64,000 bases of DNA from Metarhizium brunneum. Its lineage: Eukaryota; Ascomycota; Sordariomycetes; Hypocreales; Clavicipitaceae. The stretch is taken from contig NC_089422.1 of the NCBI RefSeq assembly GCF_013426205.1, forward strand, positions 8,707,001 to 8,771,000, in the 5' to 3' direction. The notes below the pieces were generated by a model. The model ran no database searches. It saw nothing but the letters and a program-made list of their open reading frames with translations, and was not told the DNA's origin. A program made the position numbers and the translations under genes. Positions 1-11,617 of this stretch are shown one piece after another (the first letter of the stretch is position 1; each line of letters opens with the position of its first letter).

Positions 1-2459
1 TGCGGTAGAGCCTCGATAGCGAGCTGCTCGTCAGAAAAGAGATGCCTCTGGCCAACCTCGTCGAGCAGGAGATACCTGACGCAGGTATTCATCAACTCGG
101 CCTCCAACATCTCCGCGCAGCACTCGGCCGATGGTGTATGCGGCATGCCCGACGAAGCTAGTGACTGGGTGACGAAGTCCTTTACCGACAGGTGCAGCAG
201 CCGGACCTGACGCTTCTTCACGTCTCCAAAATCGATGTGGGCAACAAACGGTCGGATCAGGCTCATGACGCGGCCACTGTCTACAAGATCGGCTAGAGAT
301 TCGATGCTTGTTATACCATCTCCGGCCAGGGCCAGCGTCACTGCCCATGAGAGTTCCAATATGCTAAGCGGCCTGCGGACGACGGAGAGGAATTTCAAAG
401 CCGTGACGGCAATGGGTTTATTTTCAGGCCGGTTTGATGTACATTTCGTTATGCATTGGCTGTACAGGGTGTGAAGCCTATCGGGAAGTGGTATGTCTTC
501 CAAAAACGTCTTCATAGGACCGAGGGCTCTTATCTCGAGCCCTTCGATTAGCTGAACGACGGTATTCGTCCAGATGGCGCTCCCGTTGGCACGTTCGGAT
601 AGCGTGCGGATAATGAGCCCTTTGACATCTGGCGACAGGTGATTCAACCTGTCGTTTACAATCTTTTTGACAATGATGCCATCTCTCCCCGCGTGAGAGC
701 TCACGTAAATTTTTGGCGTCTCGCCCAGAAGCTCTAGAATTTCGTCTTCGGGACGGGTAGACAGGACAACTTTTAGTTTGGACGTCACCTGCATCGATGT
801 ATCCAGGAACTCGACCAGCTGTTTGCGCGACCGCCTATCAAACTCATCCAGGCCGTCGATTGCGATGAAAAGCAAACGGTCGACGTCTCCCAGGAAGCCT
901 TTGAGGATGCGTTCTAGAAAGGTCTTGTTCTTTCCCGGATTCCGGTCCCCCTGTGTTCTGGCTTGGTTGTATAGCTCGACAAAGGCCTTCTTCTTGGCGG
1001 GAAAGTCTTCGAGGAGCTGCAGGATCCAGGTCGACAGGAAGGAGGCGTAGTTATCAGTCTTGCCAGGTTGGCAGTAGTAGTAGTAAACCTTGGCCCGGGG
1101 TAGCTGGAACTGACTCTTTTTGACCAACTCGTCGACAAGAAACGCCATAGAGACGCTTTTGCCACTGCCCATGTCGCCAACCATGATTAGCTTTTGGGAG
1201 CCAGTGGCGTCGGTTCCACAGTACCAGTTGAGGAAGTGGGCGTGCTTTAATAGAAATTCACAGGCCTCATCGGCACGAATAGCTTGAAGTGAGTCATGGT
1301 GTTCGCTTTGAACCAGTTCACTTTCACGGCCTAGCCAAGCGGCAACTGAGAGAATGAGAATCCTGGCACTTGTAGGCAATGATGCTGGAAGAAATGGGGA
1401 CTTACTTTGTTGATCGTAGAGCATGACCTGGATCTCTTGGACAACCTCTAATGTGGTTGTATGAATAAGATTTCGAAGATTGCTAGCGCGCGTTATAAAC
1501 TCGCTGATAATAGCAGGCAGTTTATCGTTTTCCAAGATGATTTTCAAGACTAATTTTACTTTTCTCCTAGTTAATATGTCGTATGCAGCTTGATAAAACT
1601 CCAGGATCTTTTGATATACGGATACCAAGGCCTGCCAATAGTTAGATGAGCTGCAAAGCGGCCAAGGACGGAGACTACCTTGTGTATATTCTTATTCTCG
1701 GATTTCTGGCCCAGCGTGTCGCACTCATCAATGTATGACATTTGCTCCAACATTTCGCCAATCTTCTTGGCAAACTCGACGTCGGCGGCGGCGAAGCTTA
1801 TGGCAATCTGCATCAATAGCTTTTAGATAGGTGCTCTGCGAGATGGTAATCGACTGGTCGGTTCAATCATAGTACGTACCGCTGTGACGCCCTTGACCAC
1901 CCCAAAGACAGCAGCGGAAACCGGTTGCATATCAGTGAGAGGAGTAGCAAGATCCAAGGCAAGTTTGAATTTCTCCAATGGTACCTTGATACGTTGTAAA
2001 TATTCCACGCCCGCCAGGAAGGCAGACTGCTCGGTCAGCTCCGTGTTGAGTTCTTCGAGCTGATGGAATAACTGCTCAATGCCTTTGCCTTTCAAGATCG
2101 CCACGTCTATGTCTTCGCCTAGACTTTCCACGGCCTCGCGATATGCCGCGCTCCAAAGGTCTGAAGCTGGCGCATCGTCCACAACCGCCTGGGAGGGTTC
2201 ATCGATGGTAGTGTGGTGTGATGTGCTTATGGAGTGACTGTCCACAGGTGAAATTTGATCGTGGCCGTCATCCACGGCGGGCTGTCGGCCCAGTTTGCCA
2301 TGTATCGAGATGGAGGAAAGCGAAATGGGCTCGACCGATGTGTCTTGGTCTTCTTTAGGCAGCCTGTGTGAATGATGAGTATATTTCTGTCATTTGATAT
2401 CCACTACTGACTTAGGTCTTAAACGGGCTTTGAACCTGCGCCGAAATTGGCTCAGGCAT
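1..2459 (-). CDS. NACHT-domain STAND (NLR-like) receptor, 3' part beyond window
   Basis: A multi-exon minus-strand gene, open at the left edge so only the N-terminal part is here. The start is a plausible ATG at 2459, joined by an intron (about 2365-2424) to an exon read from about 2364. Further introns lie near 1810-1872, 1628-1680 and 1330-1410, each with GT-AG ends and matching phase. The N-terminal region has the look of the fungal STAND 'Goodbye' domain (starts DLWSAAYREAVESL, helical, ending near AAVFGVVKGV). After a helical linker, a NACHT nucleotide-binding domain begins near 1185 with Walker A GDMGSGKS, Walker B LLFIAIDGLDEF and a sensor-like VVLSTRPEDE. The downstream helices resemble the winged-helix part of fungal NACHT proteins. 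Such proteins act in self/non-self recognition and programmed cell death. The C-terminal repeat domain is not visible. The NACHT call is strong; the N-terminal domain name is a resemblance. Confidence 0.9.
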
Positions 2460-3379
2460 TTGAAAATGCGATGATGGCGGAATCTACATGGAGCGTTTGC
2501 ATTCTTTGTTGACGAAGACATGTCTGCACCGATGCCACGATGTTTGAAGGCAGGACATGAACAATCTCGCCGAGTTATATGCGATAAATATTCAAGGGAG
2601 ACAAACCAAGTTGGAAAAAGTCAATGCCATCTGCATTCAGGGCGACAAAGGGCGGAGAAGGTCGGCCAGTCAGCCTGCAGAACAGCCACATGCACGTACA
2701 TGGGCACTAATGATGCGGCTAGGCTGCAGGTTGACCTTTTGTTACACAAGGCCCAGCCTGGTTTTCGCCCAACCTGTGGAGCTTCTGTTACAAATCTCCA
2801 TGTATGGACGGTGTAGATCAGGGGCCGGGCTGCGTTGATGGTCACCGGCATCGCCCATTAGCCGCCCAACCTGGTGGCCGCCGGGACGCTCTGCCCAATG
2901 ACAGCATTGAATTGACCTCTGGCATTTCAACATTGTGTCGACGTTGAAGCTATAATTAGTTTACAAGCGCCTGGCTTTAGTTGGGCTTGCTGTTGGCCCC
3001 AGAGCATTGGCCAGGCCAGGCATGAAGAATCCAAGCCCCATAGACAGTTGACATGGACGTTGCTGACAAACACTGAAGTCTGGTGAAATGTCTCAGGTTT
3101 GATCAGGACATTACACACCTCAACTGCATAAGTGCCACCAGTCCGCCGGGTGAATTGTCTTCCTACGAGTGGACATACATGACCGGCGACCGCATGCGAC
3201 TGGACGTGAACGGTCGAAAGAACGAATCAAGCATGTTGAAGAGGAATCAACTGGTTGTTTAGTACCAGCGAAATTCTAAACGCCATCTATCCTACACGCA
3301 GCTTCGACCTCTCTCAGTCCCGCCGGAGGAGTTGTTCTTCCATCTCTACACAATGAGCATCGCTCACGGAGCCGTCAAC
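2460..3379. other. intergenic, no gene seen
   Basis: This stretch lies between the STAND gene start and the decayed MFS gene. I found no reading frame with a recognisable domain and no convincing spliced model on either strand. It probably holds the promoter of the STAND gene on its left side. Confidence 0.5.
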
Positions 3380-5028
3380 TTGCTCTTCACCCCCAGCATC
3401 GGCCCACCCATATATATACAAACTCCAATACACAAAGACACCAAGCACACTCAACCCGCCCTACAAGCTGCATCCTTTCGCAACCCCCATATTCACATAC
3501 AGCGGCCGCCCGTACAAAATGGCACCACTGGCGAATGCACTCCTCAACGCATCGTCTGCAGCGAACAAACTCGCCGCATATTGCGGGTGACTAGTCGGCA
3601 AGTGAATAAAGATGCCCGGCCCGACCGCAAACGAACACCCGCAGTACATAATGTGGCCCAGCGCTGGAACTTGCCAAGGCACAGACTCTTTGGAGGTCCA
3701 TCCTAAGAGAAATATGCCCACCGGCACGCCCAGCACACTAAGGAGCCCGGGCCGGAGGAAAGTTTCCTGCGTGTTAAAAGTGCCGAGTTTGCGGACTCTG
3801 GCCTTGGTCGTGAGGTGGTACTAAGCGTAATACCATATTGTGCATAGGATGCAGGAGACGAGGACGCAGATGAAGACGGCACTGGTGAGACCTGGGCTTA
3901 TGTGGTAGATTTTGGGATAGACTAGGGGGAAGACCAGACTTTAAAGAAGGAGTAGTAAATGCTATAAACGAGGAACATCTACACGCTGTTAGTGGATAAT
4001 GCCCCCTATAGGGCTGGGTAGGTTACGTGCGTAAACGTTGATAAGGCAACTGCAGGAGCTTTGACGGATACCCCAAACGGCTTAACGAGCGCGAGTTTCA
4101 CGGTCTGGGCCGCACTCTGATGCTTCTTCCACAGGGATCCCGTGGGAACAAATGCCAAACATCCGGTTCTTTGTCGAAGTCGTTTGGCCTTGTAATACAG
4201 GAGCGTTGGCGCCGCCGTTTCGGGGAGGAAGACGACGAGCACGACAAACACGAAACCCGAGAGCCGTACGATTTCCCCCAGAGACCGGTGCCTACTAAAG
4301 AATTGTTATCTAAAACCTCCCCGAATTGGCCTAGTATCGGGTAGACATACCCTTTAGCTTCTACGGCAAAAGCAGAAAGAATCGGAGCTAGAGCCGGTTC
4401 CGCATACATGGCACTAGACCACGCAGCTAGAGGATACGGCAAATACACGATAGAAAACTGCTCGCGTTAGCCTGGTTCATTATAAAGAATCCTTGAAAGC
4501 ATACCACGTCGCCGAGTGTGGCTGCCCCAGTAGCCAAGCTAGGGCTGCCGAAGAAACCCTGCAGAAACCGCAGGACGACCAGCCCTGAAAACGAGCCGCA
4601 AAGAGCCGCGCCGACAGAGAGCACGGCGAAGATGAAGAATGCGACAACGTATACTGGGTTGCGGCCAATAAAGGCAATCTCACCCAGGGATGAGAACAAG
4701 AGCGGCCCAAGACCATCTTCTCCTTATTAGCACGGTGGTGTAACGTTGAAAGGATAAAGACGCACAGCCTAAAATATAGGGGGAAAGACCAAGAGAGGCA
4801 GCCGCTTCCGAGACATGAAGGCGTCTCAGTATTTGGCTTGAATCAATATATTAGCTTTGTGGTCCTGGCTTCTGGCGAAGATGCCGTCTTACTCTTCGCT
4901 CGGCGCGAATATCGACGACCCGCAGTGCATGGCAACCGTGTAAACACTTACAAGTTAGTAGTTGGCCCTCTTACCGGCCCAGATTAGCGACTCACCAGAT
5001 TACACTTGAAACCAACATCTTTCTCCAT
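3380..5028 (-). pseudogene. decayed MFS transporter (polyamine/drug:H+ antiporter type)
   Basis: Spliced translation on the minus strand follows the DHA1 polyamine/fluconazole-resistance type of MFS carriers in order: a GSSIFAPS segment near 4920, a YGLGPLLFSSL segment with the conserved RNP loop near 4690, the helix LRFLQGFFGSPSLATGAATL near 4555, then LPYPLAAWSSAMYAEPALAP near 4425, FLPETAAPTLL near 4220, and the C-terminal half from 3820 to 3400. Introns of 47-60 nt with matching phase join these pieces, so the gene was once ordinary. It is now broken: TAG at 3821-3823, TAG at 3461-3463, and a frame change near 3930-3945. The N-terminus before the first helix is not clear (an ATG at 5028 is possible). 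It would have been a 12-helix plasma-membrane exporter. Sequencing error could explain one lesion, not all three. Confidence 0.82.
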
Positions 5029-5766
5029 TGTGCCCAGTTCTGTGGATTTACAGGGTTGTCGTGGGATTCACTGCTCAGATTAGCCGCCTCCTTTATCAAC
5101 CTTGTGATAAACCACCAATTCACTTTAACCTCTGTCGCTGCATCTTTATCATCACTCAATGGGTCAATCAACCCCCCGTATGGAACAGATTAATCTATAT
5201 TCCTACGCTGATACTTGTTTGAGTCGACCGGGAAACAGAGACATTTGTTGCGGGAGAGGAGGCGTACGGCAGTGCCGAGGGCGGTATTGCGGACAATATG
5301 TGCCATTTTGACAAGCCTTTGCATCTTGGACACATTTTCACAGGTATACCAGCTGCACAATGGGTTGGTTTTATAAAATGTACATTGACATTGACTTGCA
5401 AGGCACTCCAAGTGCGCAACGGGGCATGCCACGGCGTCAAACGGTTCCGCTTAGGCTATTCGGGAGCGGAGGATCGGCCCCACATCGGCCGAGGGGGACA
5501 TCGGACTGACTATTTGGTCAGGGGCGAGCGTCGTATGTCCGAGCATTCAGGTGCTTTGTATTACTAACCCAGGCACCGTCATGTTGTTTCGCAATGGCCT
5601 TTCCATTGTTGCGCGGCGCTCCGCTCAGCTACGGCGTACAGAAGCCGCGGGGTTTGAACGATCGCAGGCATGTTGTACAGAGGAATCAATTGGCATCTAC
5701 GCACATACAAATCATGACTCGTAATATAATACACGCGAGCATTTTGCCCGGTCGACTCCAGAATCC
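5029..5766. other. intergenic, no gene seen
   Basis: Small open frames on both strands here show no recognisable domain and no consistent splice structure. It forms the 3' flank of the Zn2Cys6 regulator gene and the 5' flank of the decayed transporter. Confidence 0.5.
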
Positions 5767-7581
5767 TCACGCTGCGCTCGCCTCAAACGCCTGTAACCAG
5801 TCCCTGTCGAAAAAGTTGGCAAACATGGCGTCCTGCTCCGCCAGCATCTCAAAGTCGGCAATTGGCGTCTGGGCCACAGCGCCAGCCTGAAGGACAGCGT
5901 GGGCAATCTTCTTTAGCTGTGTTAGAATCTTTCTTGCCTTGGGCCAAATATCTTCGTAGTGCTTGAGGGTGCCCATGGAGACTCGGATGCGGCATCGTGC
6001 AATCTCGGCCTCGTCTGGCGCAAACGCCTCCTTGCAGGCCACCAGGTGGGCAATCGTGCAGCAAGCGACGGTGCAGATGAGAAACGGAGACAGTTGGGCG
6101 GCGCGCATGGGGAGCAGAATGAGACACTGGTTCTGCTTTCGAATGGCGTCGAAGAGCTTGTCTGCGTGCTTCTGATGATCCATGATGCTGCCGATGCTGG
6201 CTTCGGGACGCAGAGGCGGGGGAGGGCTGCCGCAGTCTGACAGGGCCTCGGCGGCGTTGTAACTTAGGTTTGAAAGTGGGCGGTGTAGGAATACAAGAGC
6301 GCTGGATATTTGTTAGCCAATGTATAAGTACAATGATGGTGGAATCCTTGCTTTACTCACGTATACATCATTATGTGCGCTTGGAACATGAGCTGATTCA
6401 TGGCATCCTGCTGGACTGGGAGGTCACGCTTTGAAGGTGGCAGCATGATGAACCAGGAGGCTATTTCGGCTTCCATATTGCCGCATATCATCTCTGCCTG
6501 GGAAATGCCCGAATACTGTGTCGAGGAGCGTATGGCCCTGACGTATATGCGATTTGCATCGATCAGATAGGTAAAGGAAGAGAATGACTTGTCGTCCAGT
6601 GCATACTCGCGGCACTGGTAATCCGACATGGTTGACGCAGTGGGCGGTATTGTCTGAGTTTGTAGGTCAGTGTGAGTTGGCGCACCAAGTCCGTACTGTT
6701 GGGCTCACCAATTGGTCGTAAGATTCATCCTCACAAGGCAGGTCCACGCTGTTCTCGCCACCTAGTAGAGCCGTTTTGTAGTCTTGACGGATGATGCAGT
6801 AATTGGCATCAGCCACGTAGACCATCCACCACGTCCGACGCCAACTCTCGGCAAGAACTGGATCAAATCCCGCCTCTGCGTCCGCAAAGCTCTTCTTATT
6901 CATGCCAATGAGTCGTGCTTGCGCCAATGCCCTGACGAATAATTTTTCGGCTTCAGTTACCTCGTCACACATGCTCTCAGCCAAGGACATGAGCAGAGTG
7001 GACTGGACAGTGAAGCCGTCGACAGCAGCGTCCGAAGTGTAAATGCTTGCTCGGAGATGATGTTGACGAGCGACCGGGTCCCTGTAGCAGGAACCAATGT
7101 ACTGCATGACATTGACTAGTAGCCGAAGACTTGGTAGGTCATCCAAGAGGCTCAGCTTGGCCTGAAGGGCTCGCCGAGGCAGTACAAACGGGTGACTCGG
7201 ATGAAAATATTCATAGTACAAGTCTAAAAGTGAAGTGTCTCTATCTGACCAAGATCTCACGGTCAATGCCGAGGGTGACTGTGAAGAATCGGAGCCCAGG
7301 GAAGCGTCGCTGCCGACGTTTGAAGCTGTATTTGTATTTGTTGGCGTGAGGACTTGAAGCTGACGAGGAGTCGACGCATTGGCGGCGGTGACGGCAGCAT
7401 CGGTTGTAGCGGTGCGCTTCTGCATTCTGAATTTTGTGCTTCTTCTCGACTCGGGATACGAGCAAGCTCTTGAGAGGGAGCGGCATCGACCACAAACGGG
7501 ATGTTGAGCATCACAACGGAGGTGTTGGTTTCGGCATGCGCTGCAGGCCACCGAGACTCGGGGAATGGCTCGATGCTCCAT
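5767..7581 (-). CDS. Zn2Cys6 fungal-specific transcription factor
   Basis: A nuclear DNA-binding regulator with three exons. The start at 7581 was chosen because the protein then begins MEHRAIPRVSVACSACR and the Zn2Cys6 cluster sits at residues 12-40 as usual: CSACRNQHLRC, then CGRC and C. Upstream in-frame codons do not look like protein. A low-complexity linker rich in Thr, Ala and Ser follows, then the fungal-specific transcription factor domain with the usual helices, including a WRRTWWMVYVADANYCII segment. The first intron, about 6638-6710, has donor GTGAGC; the second, about 6302-6362, has donor GTGAGT. The last exon ends FEASAA at 5767. It is transcribed in the same direction as, and lies directly downstream of, a class III aminotransferase gene, so it is a candidate local regulator of the block at 7.9-11.5 kb. 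The targets are unknown. Confidence 0.9.
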
Positions 7582-7970
7582 GGCGGGAAAGAAATGTGCG
7601 TTACGAGGACAGCGGCAAGCGGCAGTGCTGTATGCAACCCATGCGGGCGTCGACTGGTGATCCTGGCCTGCAAGTGAGTGAGTGACTGAGTGACTGCGGG
7701 TGTGAGTGAAAGGATGGAGGAGCCAAGTCAAGCTGCGCATCAATCAACGGGCTCCAGGTCAAGTGCCGCAGAGCGGGGCCCCGTCGGGCTGATCGAATGG
7801 ACATGGATGGAAGGTGCGGCTCGGGGTGCGCCTGCTTTCATTGTGGACAACCTGGAACTTTAAACTTCGGAATCACGAGCACTCGAGCGCACATAATCAA
7901 TGGATGGCATCCGCATTTGCCTATTTACGGCCGGCGTGCGCCCGGCGTATCTATTATGTGCCGCCACCAA
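7582..7970. promoter_or_regulatory. promoter region of the Zn2Cys6 gene
   Basis: This 389-base gap lies between the aminotransferase stop and the regulator start, both on the minus strand. It must hold the aminotransferase 3' end and the regulator promoter. I see no coding content and no clear TATA box. Confidence 0.4.
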
Positions 7971-9365
7971 CTACAGATATTGTGCCTCTTGAGACAAGAC
8001 AGATTCCTTCAGCGTCCGGCATATCGTCGCCAACTCCTCTTCCGTGACCGTGTAGGGTGGCGCCAACAACACATGATCGCCCTTGACGCCATCCACCGTC
8101 CCAGCACCCGGGTACACAGCAACTCCCCTTTCGAAAGAAGCCTGCGTCACCTTGGCGCCGAACCCGATGGAAGGATCAAAGCACTCCTTGGTGGCACCGT
8201 CCTTGACAAATTCCACGGCCCAGAACAGCCCGCGGCCCCGGACATCGCCGACAGATTTGCACTCGGCCAGCTCTGACCGAAGCAGCTTCTCCAAAACAAC
8301 ACCCATCTCCCGACACCTGTTGACGAGGCCGTCCCTCCTCAGGATCTTCTGCACGGCCAAGGCGGCGGCGCAAGACACCGGGTGAGCTTGGTACGTGTGG
8401 CCGTGGTTGAGGGCCTGGCTTCCCTGTCGGAGAGCATCAACGACCCTGCCGTGGACATACAAGCCGGCAATTGCGGCGTAACCGCCTCCCAGACCCTTGG
8501 CGGCCGTGACAATGTCCGGCACGACATGTTCCTGCTCAAACGCAAAGAAGGTGCCTGTCCTCCCCGTGCCGCACATGACCTCATCCAAGATCAAGAGGAT
8601 GCCGTACTTGTCGCACACCTCTCGCACGCCGGCGAGATATCCCGCCGGCGGGACGATGCAGCCGGCCGTCGCGCCAATAATGGGCTCGGCAATGAAAGCA
8701 ATCACCTTGCCGGGACCGACCCTCAGAAACTCGTCCTCCAATTCCCGCAACAGCCGGTCCGTAAACTGCCCGTCTGTCTCGCCGTCCGTCTTGTACCGGT
8801 ACGCATACGGCGGCGTGACATGCGACACATGCGGATACTCGAACCCCTTGTAGGGCACTTTTCTCGCCAAATTCGACGACACGGACATGGAGGCCATTGT
8901 GTTCCCGTGGTAGCTCTGCCTCCGAGAAACAAAGTGCATCCTGTCCGTGTCGTTCCTCTCAAAGTGGTATTGGCGCGCCAACTTCATCGCAGCCTCGACG
9001 GCCTCGCTCCCGCTCCCCAGGAAAAGCGCCTTCTCGAGCCCGTACGGCGTCCCGTCCAGAATAAGGTCGGCCAGCTCCTCGGCGACGGGTGTGCTGTACG
9101 ACTGCGTATGGACGTAGCCGACTTTCTGGGCCTGCTTGGCCATGGCGATTTGCACTTCTTGGTTGCCGTGGCCGATGATTGCGACGGCGGCACCTCCGCA
9201 GGCGTCCACCACCGCCCGGCCGTTGGAGAGGTGCAAGGTGCATCCGGACGCGGATTCCACCATGTGCGGGGGGTTCGCCAGCGACCTATGCAAAAGGTGA
9301 CCGTTGTGTTGTGCAGCGGTGGCCGCTTCGCCGGTGGTTGGTGTTGCCGTGCAATGAGGCGCCAT
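7971..9365 (-). CDS. class III (omega) aminotransferase, PLP-dependent
   Basis: An intact single-exon enzyme of 464 residues, the usual length for fold-type I class III aminotransferases. It transfers an amino group from an amine or omega-amino acid to a keto acid using pyridoxal phosphate. Visible motifs are GSGSEAVEAAMKLAR (phosphate cradle), YHGNT, the acidic LILDEVMCGTGRTG loop whose Asp holds the pyridine nitrogen, and the lysine that forms the Schiff base in DIVTAAKGLGGGY near residue 280. The C-terminal small domain has GLFWAVEFV and LLAPPYTVTEEE. The start at 9365 gives a short N-terminus without a clear targeting signal, so it is probably cytosolic. It is divergent from an MFS monocarboxylate-type transporter 609 bp away and flanked by two Zn2Cys6 regulators, which suggests coordinated uptake and transamination of a small substrate. 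The exact substrate cannot be read from sequence. Confidence 0.93.
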   Translation of the reverse strand: MAPHCTATPTTGEAATAAQHNGHLLHRSLANPPHMVESASGCTLHLSNGRAVVDACGGAAVAIIGHGNQEVQIAMAKQAQKVGYVHTQSYSTPVAEELADLILDGTPYGLEKALFLGSGSEAVEAAMKLARQYHFERNDTDRMHFVSRRQSYHGNTMASMSVSSNLARKVPYKGFEYPHVSHVTPPYAYRYKTDGETDGQFTDRLLRELEDEFLRVGPGKVIAFIAEPIIGATAGCIVPPAGYLAGVREVCDKYGILLILDEVMCGTGRTGTFFAFEQEHVVPDIVTAAKGLGGGYAAIAGLYVHGRVVDALRQGSQALNHGHTYQAHPVSCAAALAVQKILRRDGLVNRCREMGVVLEKLLRSELAECKSVGDVRGRGLFWAVEFVKDGATKECFDPSIGFGAKVTQASFERGVAVYPGAGTVDGVKGDHVLLAPPYTVTEEELATICRTLKESVLSQEAQYL

Positions 9366-9974
9366 GGTACAGGTACAACACGCAAAATCTATAAGGCTTC
9401 AACTGTATTTTTTTTAGGCCATCTCCCGAATTTTGACTTTATGCAAGGCTTTCCCAAAACGGCGTCGACAATGCATGCCGTGTAACGCCATCTCGCAGTT
9501 TATATTCACACTCTAATCCGAGGAAACACCCCCTTCCAGAGCCGAAATCCGACGTCAACCAAAGGGCGTGTGTCAATTGACAGAAATGTCAAACCAGTTC
9601 TCCATATGACTGACGATGAAACTGGGTAGGATTTCGCCCTGGTCCCGGTATCGGCTTCACCACTAGCCTTGCCCATCTCAAAGCCGAGGCGACGGCCCGA
9701 GATGGATCTCGCAAGGCCGCTTTCACAGGGGAATACATCCATAGCAACAACGCCCCACCATCACCGACTTCCACGACAATAGTATCCACACGATGGAAGA
9801 GCAAGACGTGAAAAAATGGACCAGAAATGGAGTCAAATAGCTGTAAACGCATCGGATTAGAAGCACAAACCCGACCAAATAAAATATAATAAACAGCCGA
9901 CTTCTTCCCTTTCTTCCCTTTCGAAAAATAAAGTCCAACTTTGCCATACTGCACGTCCAAGACAGACAGCAAAC
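9366..9974. promoter_or_regulatory. shared divergent promoter, aminotransferase / MFS transporter
   Basis: The 609-base gap separates two divergent starts, at 9365 (minus) and 9975 (plus), and contains no convincing coding sequence. Divergent pairs of this type in fungal clusters are commonly controlled from shared sites by a neighbouring Zn2Cys6 protein. A pyrimidine-rich run (TTCCCTTTCTTCCC at about 9904-9918) precedes the transporter start. No specific operator was identified. Confidence 0.55.
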
Positions 9975-11470
9975 ATGGCATCGGCATCCGAGAAGCCGCC
10001 AACCACACCCGGATCGTCGGCCTCTGATACCGGCGAGGAATCAGGCCCCGAGCAGTGTATCCCGCCCAAGGACGACGCTCACCTCGACACCTGGCGGGGA
10101 TGGGTGGTGGTGGCCGCCGCGTCCATGTCTCTCTTCATGTACATGGGCGTCATATACAGCTGGGGCATACTGCAGGCGAAAATGGCCGACGCAAAGGGCT
10201 ACTCGCTGACGACGCTGACATTTGTCGGATCGCTAGCCACGTCCTTCATGGTGTCGCTGTGTATATTGGTGGGAAAGCTGGTCAGGAAGTTTGGCTACAG
10301 GAGGACGGCCCTGGTGGGCGCCGTGTTTCTGGGACTGGGCGAGTTTCTGTCGAGTTGGGTCGTGGGCCATTTGTGGGCCTTGTTTATCACGCACGGCATA
10401 CTATTTGGTGTCGGGGGAGGTTTGACGATTTTGGTACGTTGGTTGTTTTTATATGAAGGTGGTTGTTCTTACTAACCGCTTGCCAGCCCTGCTCGACCGC
10501 GCCGCTGCAGTGGTTCCGCAGGTATCGTGGTCTTGCGACGGGCATTGTCTTTGGGGGAGGGAGCCTTGGTGCCGCCGTCATGGGCGTTGCCGCCAACGAA
10601 CTTGTTAACAAGGTTGGGATTGAGTGGACGTTTAGAATCCTGGGCTTTATGCTGTGGGCGGTTTGTCTTCCGGCCGCGTACTGCATCAAGCAGCCCTTGC
10701 TGTCCAAGTCTGCCGTTCCGCAGCTCCAGTGGTACGCTAGACTCCCGCGTTGAAAAACATGACTACTTCTTCATTCAACTAACATGGTGGCCAGGTATCG
10801 ATGGCGGGAGCCCAAGTTCGTCCTTCTCATCCTCGGCGGCGCCATTGCGTGCTTCCCTCTCTTCGTCCCGCCGTACTTTATTCCCATTTTCGCCCGATCA
10901 ATCGGCAGCTCTGGCTCAACCGCCATCATTGCCCTCACGATATGGAATCTCGCATCCACCTTTGGTCGTGTGTTTGCTGGGTATTCTGCCGATGCATTCC
11001 TCGGACCACTTAACAGTCTCAACATTTCGCTCTTGTTCTGCGGTGTGAGCGCATTGGCAATTTGGCCGTTTGTGACAAACATGGGCTTGTTGGTCTTCTT
11101 CACCATCATCAACGGCGTTGGCTGCGGCTCCTTTTTTAGTCTGTTCCCCCTGGCGGTGGGAACTACTTTTGGGGCTCCTAATACCATGGGCATTTTGCCC
11201 ATTCTGTGGCAAGCCTGGATCTTTGGCTATTTTATGGTAAATACAAACCCGAATCATGAACAAGGAACCTCTTCCTTTTACGCAGAATGCTAACACCGGC
11301 AACAGGGCACTCCGATTGCTGCGAGGCTGTACTCCCTGGCGGGAACTGGGACCGATGTCAGCCTCTACCGACCTGCTGCGTATTATGCCGGTGCTGCGTC
11401 CTTTGTCGGCATATTCTTCATGGTTGCTATTCGCCTGATGAACTCGAAGAAGATTTTCACAAAAGTGTGA
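9975..11470 (+). CDS. MFS transporter, monocarboxylate (MCT/SLC16-like) type
   Basis: A four-exon plasma-membrane carrier. After a hydrophilic N-terminus rich in Ser and Pro comes the typical first-helix motif GWVVVAAASMSLFMYMG with the following YSWGILQ, then GRKFGYRRTAL-like loop sequence, and the LQWFRRYRGLATGIVFGGGS helix characteristic of fungal MCT-like proteins. The second half has GRVFAGYSADAFLGPLN and the final helices. Introns are at about 10435-10488 (acceptor TTGCCAG), 10733-10794 and 11237-11306; all phases match. The last exon reads GTPIAARLYSLAGT and ends FTKV at 11470. The family moves carboxylates or other small organic acids with protons. The shared promoter with the aminotransferase suggests that it imports the substrate or exports the product. 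Confidence 0.92.
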
Positions 11471-11617
11471 TGTTTGCAAGGGGAGATAATGACTCTGATG
11501 ACTTGACATGGACGCATTTGTTAGCGGTGATGAGAGCCGTCATTGTATAAAAGTTGCATTATTCGGCGCATTGGTTTCTAGATAGACATAGCGATGAAAA
11601 AAGAAGAACTTACTCAT

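Noticed and set aside
8382..9485. Long plus-strand open frame of 367 codons
   Set aside because: It is antisense to the intact aminotransferase, follows its GC-rich codon pattern and has no domain.
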